Assembly: GCA_017616925.1 (NCBI GenBank)
Contig: JAFZXG010000067.1
Coordinates: 1-6,794, forward strand
DNA: 6,794 bases
Reading direction: 5' to 3'
From: Clostridia bacterium
GTDB taxonomy: Bacteria; Bacillota; Clostridia; Christensenellales; Borkfalkiaceae
The position numbers were made by a program, and so were the translations under genes. The notes under the pieces are model-generated. The model did not search any database and was not told the origin of the DNA. It worked only from the letters and a program-made list of their open reading frames with translations. Shown in pieces: positions 1 to 5,941 of the stretch; the stretch's first letter is position 1; the number at the start of each line of letters is the position of its first letter.

Positions 1-8
1 AGGCGGAG
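1..8 (+). promoter_or_regulatory. Probable ribosome binding site of the AraC regulator
   Basis: AGGCGGAG lies directly before the first ATG. GGAG ends 3 bases from the start codon, which is short; AGGCGG gives a spacer of about 6. It supports the ATG at 12, but the window edge prevents checking for a better site upstream. Confidence 0.4.
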
Positions 9-11
9 AAC

Positions 12-851
12 ATGGAAAAGAAAATCAGCGGCTTTGATTTCGACTATATGTCCTTCGATCACAAGTTATACGAAAATCCCGTGCGGGATTTTCACGATTC
101 GGCAACTCACATGCACCATTGCTATGAGTTGTTGTATTTTTTACGGGGCAACGCCGTCTTTATCATCGAAGATAAGTATTATAGGCTTCAGGAACACGAT
201 TGCCTGATCGTCAGAAAAAATACGGCGCACCATCTGAAAATATTAGCGAACGAACCTTACGAAAGGTACGACGTTCTGTTCGAGATGGACGAGTGCCCCG
301 AAAGTATCCTCGGGTTTTTCGAAGAAGTCGAACTTATCAACTGCAGAAACAACAAAAAAGTGCTTTCATGCCTTCAGGATTTCGAGACTTTTCTTAAACT
401 GCCCGAAAAAGAGTACAGGTCGTTCGCTCAGGGGTTACTAAAACAACTTCTATACAGTATCTGGCTCGGCTACGAAAATCGGGACGAAATGTCAGAAGTC
501 TATACTGCAAGTATTATCGCCAAAGCGACCGATTATATTACGAACAATCTGTTTACGATAAAGTCCGTTTCCGAAATTTGTAATCATATTTTCGTCAGCG
601 AAGGGTACTTTTTCAGCGCGTTCAAAAAACATATGAACATCACTCCGAAAAAGTATATCGTTCAAAAACGCCTTATCGCCGCGTGGGATATGCTGAAAAC
701 GGGTAAAAAACCTTCCGAAGTGGCTTTTGCCTGCGGATTCAACAGTTACGTTAATTTTTACAGAGATTTCGTCGCGTTCTTCGGTATGAAACCGTCTGAG
801 TGTTTAAGATCGAGGGCGACGCGTATTTATATGAAAAACAACAACGTTTGA
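12..851 (+). CDS. AraC-family transcriptional regulator with cupin-like sensor domain
   Basis: Predicted cytoplasmic DNA-binding regulator, 279 residues, a normal length for sugar-responsive AraC proteins. Residues about 25-95 look like the N-terminal cupin-type ligand domain: a histidine cluster (H33, H35, H36), then YELLYFLRGN (38-47) and a later HH (73-74), a pattern typical of this family. Residues about 165-270 form the C-terminal DNA-binding domain with two helix-turn-helix units: the first near 183-206 (IKSVSEIC followed by SEGYFFSAFKK), the second near 233-262 (PSEVAFACGF, then a phenylalanine-rich recognition segment and GMKPSE). The chosen ATG follows a purine-rich stretch (bases 1-8). 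The frame is open to the left edge, so a slightly earlier start cannot be excluded. Only 13 bases separate it from the next gene, so it is probably co-transcribed with the genes it controls, most likely as a sugar-responsive activator (inference). Its ligand cannot be read from sequence. Confidence 0.93.
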   Translation: MEKKISGFDFDYMSFDHKLYENPVRDFHDSATHMHHCYELLYFLRGNAVFIIEDKYYRLQEHDCLIVRKNTAHHLKILANEPYERYDVLFEMDECPESILGFFEEVELINCRNNKKVLSCLQDFETFLKLPEKEYRSFAQGLLKQLLYSIWLGYENRDEMSEVYTASIIAKATDYITNNLFTIKSVSEICNHIFVSEGYFFSAFKKHMNITPKKYIVQKRLIAAWDMLKTGKKPSEVAFACGFNSYVNFYRDFVAFFGMKPSECLRSRATRIYMKNNNV

Positions 852-856
852 AGGGG
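851..856 (+). promoter_or_regulatory. Ribosome binding site for the isomerase/epimerase gene
   Basis: AAGGGG begins on the last base of the regulator's TGA stop and sits 8 bases before the ATG at 865. The overlap of stop codon and ribosome binding site points to translational coupling with the regulator gene. Confidence 0.7.
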
Positions 857-864
857 CGATAAAA

Positions 865-1713
865 ATGAAAAAACTGATTAAATCCGCGTTTGCGGACGAA
901 TATTCCGCGGATCTATCCGAACAGATATCCGCGCTTAAAAAACACGGTATAGAAAATCTCGAATTAAGGTCGGTCGGCGGCAAGTTTATCCCCGATATTT
1001 CCATTTCGGAAGCCAAAGAGATAAAAAAAGTATTAGACGGGGAAGGTATAACCGTCTCCGCACTCGGTTCACCCTTGGGGAAAGTCGTTATAACCGAAAA
1101 CATGAATGACTATAACGAAAAGTCCGAGCATATATTCGACGTCGCCGATATTATGGGAACGAAACTCGTTCGGTGTTTCAGTTTTTATTCACCGAACGGT
1201 TCTTTTTCGGGGCTTAAAAACGCGGTTTTCGACGAACTCGGGGAACTCGTTAAAAGAGCGGATAGGCGCGGTATTACCCTGTGCCACGAGAACGAGGCGA
1301 AAATCTACGGCGAAAGCCCCGAAAAATGTTTTGAATTACTCGAATACTTCGGCGGAAAAATGAAGTGCGTTTTCGATATGGGGAACTTCGTTTTAGACGG
1401 GTTTACGCCTTATCCCGACGCCTATGACTTACTTAAAAAACATATCGAATATTTCCATATCAAAGACGCCCTTTCGGTCGGCGCGATAGTTCCGCCGGGG
1501 AAAGGGGAAGCGAAAATAAAGGAAATACTGAAAAGTTATTCCGAAACCGCGGACAAGAACGCTTTTATCACGTTAGAACCGCATTTGCAGACTTTCTCTG
1601 GTCTGAACGCGTTAGTCGGCAAAAAGTTCGACAATCCGTATAAATACGAGAATCAGAAAGTCGCGTTCGACGACGCCGCGGAAGAATTAAACGAATTACT
1701 AAAGATCTTATAA
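865..1713 (+). CDS. Sugar phosphate isomerase/epimerase-like TIM-barrel protein (xylose isomerase-like)
   Basis: Predicted cytoplasmic, metal-dependent TIM-barrel protein of 282 residues, the usual length for the AP-endonuclease-2/xylose isomerase-like superfamily. Strand-end motifs appear in order: NLELRSV (31-37), CHENEAKIYG (140-149), FDMGNFV (170-176), YFHIKDA (196-202), PGKGEAKIKEIL (211-222) and TLEPH (236-240). By family analogy E142, D171, H198 and E238 are the likely divalent-metal ligands, so the active site looks intact. Many relatives read DPANF where this one has DMGNF. The family includes ketose epimerases, inosose dehydratases, the alpha subunits of C-glycoside deglycosidases and lyases acting on 3-keto-glycosides; sequence alone does not decide between these. 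Co-transcription with three Gfo/Idh/MocA oxidoreductases favours action on an oxidised (keto) sugar, which is inference. The start is supported by AAGGGG at 8 bases, and the gene ends 18 bases before the next. Confidence 0.9.
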   Translation: MKKLIKSAFADEYSADLSEQISALKKHGIENLELRSVGGKFIPDISISEAKEIKKVLDGEGITVSALGSPLGKVVITENMNDYNEKSEHIFDVADIMGTKLVRCFSFYSPNGSFSGLKNAVFDELGELVKRADRRGITLCHENEAKIYGESPEKCFELLEYFGGKMKCVFDMGNFVLDGFTPYPDAYDLLKKHIEYFHIKDALSVGAIVPPGKGEAKIKEILKSYSETADKNAFITLEPHLQTFSGLNALVGKKFDNPYKYENQKVAFDDAAEELNELLKIL

Positions 1714-1720
1714 ATATAAA

Positions 1721-1725
1721 AGGAG
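1721..1725 (+). promoter_or_regulatory. Ribosome binding site for the first Gfo/Idh/MocA gene
   Basis: AGGAG within AAAAGGAGACAGAA lies 6 bases before the ATG at 1732. It is a strong consensus site and fixes that start. Confidence 0.8.
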
Positions 1726-1731
1726 ACAGAA

Positions 1732-2607
1732 ATGAAAAAGATCGTTATTTTAGGTTGTGAAAACTCGCACGCGGACACGTTTTTGGATATTATCAAGAAC
1801 GATACCGCGTATTCCGACGTCGTAGTTTTAGGCGTTTACAGCGACGAAACCGACGCCGCCGAAAAACTTAAAGAAAAATACGGCGTGTACGTTATGAAAA
1901 GTTACGACGAGTTCGCGGGGAAGGTGGACGGCGTCGTTATCACCGCGAGACACGGCGCGAACCATTATAAATACGCCAAGCCGTATATGACCGCAAATAT
2001 CCCTATGTTTATAGATAAACCTATAACGATAGACGAAGGCGAAGCGGTGGAGTTTATGAAAAAGGCGATTTCTCTCGGCGTAAAACTTACGGGCGGTTCT
2101 TCCTGTAAACTCGATCCCTTCGTTCAGGAATTAAAAGCCGACGCCGCTTCCGAGACGGACGGAAAGACGGTCGGCGGGTTCGTCCGCGCGCCGTTAGAGT
2201 GCGACGAAAAATACGGCGGGTTTTTCTTCTACGCGTCGCATATGGTCGAAATAGTCGGCGAGATATTCGGGCTTTATCCGAAGTCGGTAATCACCACGGA
2301 CAATAAAGACACCAAGAGCGTTATTTTCAGGTACGGCGATTTCGACGTTTCGGGACTTTTCGTCGAAGAAAAATATAAGTATTACGTTTTAAGATGTTCT
2401 GAAACGGCGAGTAAGGGTAAGACGGTTCCCGAAGTGAACTGGAGGCCTTGCTTTAAAGTCGAATTCAAAGAGTTTTACGACCTTCTCTGCGGCGGGGAGA
2501 TGGTAAGATCTTACGAAGACTTTATCGCGCCCGTGTTTACTATGAACGCCGTTTACCGTTCCTTAAAGGACGGCAAAGAGACAGAAGTAGGAAAATTTTC
2601 TTTATAA
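1732..2607 (+). CDS. Divergent short Gfo/Idh/MocA-family oxidoreductase
   Basis: Predicted cytoplasmic Rossmann-fold protein of 291 residues, shorter than the usual 330-390 for the family. The N-terminus has the first Rossmann strand (KKIVILG, 2-8), but the usual GxGxxG dinucleotide loop is replaced by GCENSHAD (8-15). A DKP motif (95-97) stands where the family normally has EKP, so the lysine K96 is kept. In the catalytic segment GGFFFYASHMVEIVG (162-176), H170 is kept, but the Asp or Asn usually four residues before it is F166. The C-terminal part (about 240-290, ending in a FKEFYDLL and MNAVYRSLKDG pattern) is typical of the family. It may be a working dehydrogenase with altered cofactor binding, or a non-redox member such as a hydro-lyase or a partner subunit; I cannot tell which. 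It lies between the TIM-barrel gene and a second family member, with an 11-base gap to the latter. Confidence 0.85.
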   Translation: MKKIVILGCENSHADTFLDIIKNDTAYSDVVVLGVYSDETDAAEKLKEKYGVYVMKSYDEFAGKVDGVVITARHGANHYKYAKPYMTANIPMFIDKPITIDEGEAVEFMKKAISLGVKLTGGSSCKLDPFVQELKADAASETDGKTVGGFVRAPLECDEKYGGFFFYASHMVEIVGEIFGLYPKSVITTDNKDTKSVIFRYGDFDVSGLFVEEKYKYYVLRCSETASKGKTVPEVNWRPCFKVEFKEFYDLLCGGEMVRSYEDFIAPVFTMNAVYRSLKDGKETEVGKFSL

Positions 2608-2611
2608 GGAG
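2606..2611 (+). promoter_or_regulatory. Ribosome binding site for the second Gfo/Idh/MocA gene
   Basis: AAGGAG overlaps the last two bases of the preceding TAA stop and lies 7 bases before the ATG at 2619. This is a consensus site with stop-codon overlap, consistent with coupled translation. Confidence 0.8.
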
Positions 2612-2618
2612 TTGATAT

Positions 2619-3686
2619 ATGAAAAAACTTGACGTTGCGATAATAGGTCAGGGCAGAAGCGGAAAAGATATCCACGGCACGTACTTCCGTTCGGAAAGAA
2701 ACGTGTTTTACAACGTAAAATACGTCGTCGAATTCGAAGAACACAGAAGAGAAATAGCCGAAAGCATATTTCCCGGCTGTGTTACGCTTGAAAATTACAC
2801 CGAACTGTTCGATAAGGACGTCGATCTCGTCGTGAACGCGTCCTACTCGGATATGCACTATCCCATTACCAAAGACCTTTTAAAGCACGGGAAGAACGTT
2901 CTCGTAGAAAAGCCGCTCGGCAGGAACAGATTCGAGTGCGAAGACCTGATAAGGACGGCTAAAGAAAACGGAGTGATTCTCGCGGTATTCCAGAACAGCA
3001 CCACCGCGCCGTACTGCGTACACGCCAAAAAACTTATGAAAGACGGGGTTTTCGGCGAAGTAAAGCAGATCAGTATAAGTTTCAACGGTTTCTCGCGCAG
3101 GTGGGACTGGCAGACCTTACAGAAGAAAATGGGCGGCAGCGTCTACAACACCGGACCGCACCCCATAGGTTTGGCGCTTGAATTTTTAGATTACGACGAC
3201 AACGTAAAGGTCGAGTATTCCCGTCTCGACAAGTGTTTAACGAGTGGGGACGCCGAAGATTACGCCAAAATAATCCTGTCCGCGCCGAATAAACCGCTTG
3301 TCGATATCGAGATCAACTCGGTCGATCCGTATTCGGATTACAATATAAAAATTCAGGGTACGAAAGGCGGTATGAAGAGTACCACGCGCGCCTATAAATA
3401 TAAGTATCTCGACTGGAAGGATTATCCGCCCCGTCCGCTTATGGAAGAGTCCCTTCGCGATAAGGACGACAACCCGATCTACTGTAACGAAGAGCTTAAC
3501 TTTAAGGAAGAAGAAGGAAAATATCCCGGCACGGCTTTCGATATAGGCACGGCGACGATATACGAAAACGTTTACAACGTGATTCTCGGAAAGGGCGAAC
3601 TTATAGTAAGCCCCAAGGACATTTCCAAACTTATCGGCATCATCGAAAAGGTACACGCCGACAATTATATGGAGAGAGAGTTTTAA
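2619..3686 (+). CDS. Gfo/Idh/MocA-family NAD(P)-dependent oxidoreductase
   Basis: Predicted cytoplasmic sugar or cyclitol dehydrogenase of 355 residues, a full family length. The Rossmann domain opens with DVAIIGQGRSG (5-15), which satisfies the GxGxxG nucleotide-binding pattern. VVNASYSDMHYP (71-82) is the strand after which substrate and cofactor meet, and LVEKPLGRN (95-103) contains the canonical E97-K98-P99. The catalytic segment GGSVYNTGPHPIG (172-184) has N177 and H181 where many members have Asp and His. Just before it is a tryptophan-rich stretch (RRWDWQTLQ, 160-168) that I associate with a distinct subfamily often found near glycoside hydrolases. The protein is clearly not a recent duplicate of the upstream or downstream family member, since motifs and length differ. 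Its substrate is unknown; the rhamnosidase next door points to a glycoside or free sugar. It ends in three consecutive in-frame stop codons. Confidence 0.92.
   Translation: MKKLDVAIIGQGRSGKDIHGTYFRSERNVFYNVKYVVEFEEHRREIAESIFPGCVTLENYTELFDKDVDLVVNASYSDMHYPITKDLLKHGKNVLVEKPLGRNRFECEDLIRTAKENGVILAVFQNSTTAPYCVHAKKLMKDGVFGEVKQISISFNGFSRRWDWQTLQKKMGGSVYNTGPHPIGLALEFLDYDDNVKVEYSRLDKCLTSGDAEDYAKIILSAPNKPLVDIEINSVDPYSDYNIKIQGTKGGMKSTTRAYKYKYLDWKDYPPRPLMEESLRDKDDNPIYCNEELNFKEEEGKYPGTAFDIGTATIYENVYNVILGKGELIVSPKDISKLIGIIEKVHADNYMEREF
3671..3680 (+). promoter_or_regulatory. Weak, distant ribosome binding site for the rhamnosidase gene
   Basis: The only purine-rich candidate before the ATG at 3696 is GGAGAGAGAG, inside the end of the previous gene. 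Its end lies 15 bases from the ATG and its GGAG 21 bases away, both longer than the usual 5-10. The bases between are AT-rich (TTTTAATAGTAATTT). Initiation may depend on ribosomes that have just terminated on the upstream gene. Confidence 0.4.
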
Positions 3687-3692
3687 TAGTAA
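3684..3692 (+). other. Three tandem in-frame stop codons (TAA-TAG-TAA)
   Basis: The oxidoreductase ends TAA TAG TAA, all in its own reading frame. The next gene's ATG at 3696 is in the same frame, one codon (TTT) further on. The third stop also blocks any upstream extension of the rhamnosidase, so its start must be at or after 3696. Confidence 0.95.
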
Positions 3693-3695
3693 TTT

Positions 3696-5894
3696 ATGAA
3701 ACACGGATCGGTATTCGGTAAAGCAAATTACGTGGGATCGGGCGACGATTCCCTATGTCCTTTTATTCTCGACTCGTTTACTTACGGCGGGGAAGAAAGG
3801 GTAGAGATCACTATTATCGGGTTTTCGTTTTTCAAACTCTTTATAAACGGAAAACCCGTGCAGGAAGAATATTTCCTGCCGCTATACAGCGATTACGAAC
3901 CGCGGGATTTCCCCAAGGGCGAAATTCTCGGACATCGCGCCTATCCCGAAAAGATCGATATCACGAAGTTCTTAAAAGACGGCAGGAATACGCTTGCCGT
4001 TTTGCTCGGTAACGGCTGGTATAACGGTTCGGGACATCAGAAGGCGTACGGAGTGAAAAAGGTCTGCTTTAGGATCGATTTTATTTCGGGCGGCAAAGTA
4101 GTTCGCGAAGTTTTTTCTGACGACGAAGCAAAATGGTGCGATTCTTTCCTGTATAAAAGCGATAATCACACTTCGATAAAATGGGGCGAAGAACAAGATT
4201 ACCGGAATTTCGATTTCAATATTTTAAGCGATTCGGAAAGCTGGGAAAACCTTCCGAACGTCGTAATTGAGAAAAATCTCGATACGGAGTATTATTTTTC
4301 AGATTGCCCGAGAGATAAAAAGATAAAAACACTTATACCCACGCTCGTTAAAGACGGTGGCGTGTATAAGGTTTACGACCTTGGCATAAACACGACGGGA
4401 ATACCCGTAATAAAAGGTGCGGGTGAAGCGAACTGTCTTTTCTCCGAAAGTTTGCGCGACAACGATATCGACGAAAAATATATCCACGGTCAGTATTTTA
4501 TAGTTCGTTTCGGCAACGGGACGGATACGGCGAGTCCGTATTTTACCTGGCTTGCCTGCAGGTACGTTAAGGTCGTCGGTAACGCGGAGTTGGTGCGTTT
4601 CGACGTCGTTCACAGCGACGTGAAGGTTACTTCGGACTTTAAATGCGACGACGATACGTTAAACTGGCTGTATAAGGCGTTTTTGAATACGCTTTTGACC
4701 AACTATCATACGGGCGTGCCGTCGGACTGTCCGCAGTTTGAAAGGCGCGGATATACGGGCGACGGACAACTTGCTTGTCGCGCGGCGATGTACATGACCG
4801 ATTCGGAAAAATTCTATAGAAAATGGATAGCGGATATTTCCGACTGTCAGGACGAAATAACGGGAAGAGTGCAGTACACCGCGCCTTATACCCGCAGCGG
4901 CGGTGCTTCCGGCGGTTTCAGTTCGGCGATAATCAAAGTTCCTTATCAGTTCTGGAAGTTTTACGGAGACGACGGTCCTATGCGCGCCTTATACCCGAAA
5001 ATGCTTAAATATCTCGACTATATGGAAAGCCTTTCGGTAGGCGGACTCGTAGTAGTTAATCCGCTTGACGTTCTTTTTATAGGCGACTGGTGCGGTCCCG
5101 ACACGGGAATAGTAAAATCGCCCGGCGGACTCTTGCCGACGGCGTTCGTCAACACTTATTTTTATATAAAATCGCTGAAAAGGGTTTCCGAGATCGCGGA
5201 ATATCTGGGATTTAGCGGCGATGCGGAAAAAATGACCGAAAAAGCGAAACGGAAGGGGGATATCTTTACCGCGGCGTACTTTAACCACGTAGCTGGAATG
5301 TATTTCGGCACGGCGGGCAGTTTTTTCGGCGGCGAGCAAGGTGCGGACGCTTTTGCTTTCGATTTGGGACTCGATATCGACGGTCTTATAGAAAAAGTAA
5401 TAAAACGCTATTCCGATCTCGGTTATTTTGATACGGGCATATTCGGAACGGAAGTTCTTACAAGGCTGCTGTTCGAATCTGGAAACGGTGAGATCGCCTA
5501 CAGGCTTATGACCGCGAAAGAACCGCACGGGATAAGTGAGTGGCGCGAACGCGGGCTTACTACGATCCCCGAATATTGGCGCGAAGGAAGATCGCTCAAT
5601 CATCCCATGAAAGGCGCTTTGACCGTCTGTCTTTTCGAGTATATTCTGGGTATTCGTCAAAGGGAAGGAACGGCGGGATTCGAAGATATTATTATATCTC
5701 CGTGTAGAATATCCGAACTAAATAACGCCGAAGGCTATATCACGACGGTAAAAGGTAAAATAGCCGTAAAATACGTTCGTACGGCGGATAAAACGGTTTA
5801 CACGGTTACCGTCCCGTCGGATGTAAAAGCGGAGTTATGGGAAGGCGATAAGGTCTTTACCTTAAAAGCGGGAGAAAACGTTATCGTAATATAA
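3696..5894 (+). CDS. Alpha-L-rhamnosidase, GH78-type, cytoplasmic
   Basis: Predicted inverting glycoside hydrolase that releases terminal alpha-L-rhamnose from plant glycosides or oligosaccharides; 732 residues, toward the short end for GH78. Domains in order: an N-terminal beta-sandwich (about 35-190) with the rhamnosidase_N signature FFKLFINGKPV (45-55), SDYEPR (65-70), ITKFLKDGRNTLAVLLGNGWY (89-109); a concanavalin-like domain (about 205-312) with YDLGINTTG and TWLACRYVKVVG; an (alpha/alpha)6-barrel catalytic domain (about 315-655); and a short C-terminal beta domain (656-732). In the barrel, SDCPQFERRGYTGD (343-356) matches the GH78 acid motif, making E349 the probable general acid. GDW (463-465) and TTIPEYW (622-628) follow, with E626 a candidate general base, then SLNHPMKG (633-640). 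There is no signal peptide or membrane segment, so it should act on imported substrate. The start is fixed by in-frame stops just upstream, despite a weak ribosome binding site. Confidence 0.9.
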   Translation: MKHGSVFGKANYVGSGDDSLCPFILDSFTYGGEERVEITIIGFSFFKLFINGKPVQEEYFLPLYSDYEPRDFPKGEILGHRAYPEKIDITKFLKDGRNTLAVLLGNGWYNGSGHQKAYGVKKVCFRIDFISGGKVVREVFSDDEAKWCDSFLYKSDNHTSIKWGEEQDYRNFDFNILSDSESWENLPNVVIEKNLDTEYYFSDCPRDKKIKTLIPTLVKDGGVYKVYDLGINTTGIPVIKGAGEANCLFSESLRDNDIDEKYIHGQYFIVRFGNGTDTASPYFTWLACRYVKVVGNAELVRFDVVHSDVKVTSDFKCDDDTLNWLYKAFLNTLLTNYHTGVPSDCPQFERRGYTGDGQLACRAAMYMTDSEKFYRKWIADISDCQDEITGRVQYTAPYTRSGGASGGFSSAIIKVPYQFWKFYGDDGPMRALYPKMLKYLDYMESLSVGGLVVVNPLDVLFIGDWCGPDTGIVKSPGGLLPTAFVNTYFYIKSLKRVSEIAEYLGFSGDAEKMTEKAKRKGDIFTAAYFNHVAGMYFGTAGSFFGGEQGADAFAFDLGLDIDGLIEKVIKRYSDLGYFDTGIFGTEVLTRLLFESGNGEIAYRLMTAKEPHGISEWRERGLTTIPEYWREGRSLNHPMKGALTVCLFEYILGIRQREGTAGFEDIIISPCRISELNNAEGYITTVKGKIAVKYVRTADKTVYTVTVPSDVKAELWEGDKVFTLKAGENVIVI

Positions 5895-5941
5895 AACGGT
5901 AAAAACACGCATTATTTTTCGTTAAAGGGGATGCCGATAAA
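5895..5941 (+). other. Short intergenic spacer in the operon
   Basis: This 47-base gap is the longest in the window. It contains an AT-rich imperfect inverted repeat (AACG and AAAAA at 5895-5905 against TTTTT and CGTT at 5915-5923) and then a ribosome binding site. I see no GC-rich hairpin with a U-run and no clear -35/-10 pair, so transcription probably continues. Confidence 0.5.
5924..5930 (+). promoter_or_regulatory. Ribosome binding site for the third Gfo/Idh/MocA gene
   Basis: AAAGGGG lies 11 bases before the ATG at 5942. It selects that ATG over the one at 5931, which touches the site directly and runs into a stop after eight codons. Confidence 0.65.

Noticed and set aside
865..1713. 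Endonuclease IV (DNA repair) as function of the TIM-barrel protein
   Set aside because: The superfamily is shared, but the HENE, FHIKD and GKGE motifs and the operon context fit sugar isomerase/epimerase-type members better than the DNA repair branch.
1732..2607. Pseudogene call for the short oxidoreductase
   Set aside because: The frame is intact from a strong ribosome binding site to its stop, the C-terminal part matches the family, and the gap to the next gene is the usual size. Its divergent motifs look like lineage difference, not decay.
3237..3704. 155-codon open frame on the minus strand across the end of the second oxidoreductase
   Set aside because: It is antisense to the conserved C-terminal part of the oxidoreductase, and its translation shows no recognisable family.
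4989..5660. 223-codon open frame on the minus strand inside the rhamnosidase
   Set aside because: It is fully antisense to a gene with clear GH78 motifs, its translation is rich in Arg, Phe and Lys without domain signatures, and it has no credible ribosome binding context. It is a codon-bias shadow.
5895..5923. Possible terminator hairpin after the rhamnosidase
   Set aside because: The inverted repeat is AT-rich with a two-base bulge and a nine-base loop, and there is no GC stem followed by a U-run. A same-strand gene with its own ribosome binding site follows at once.
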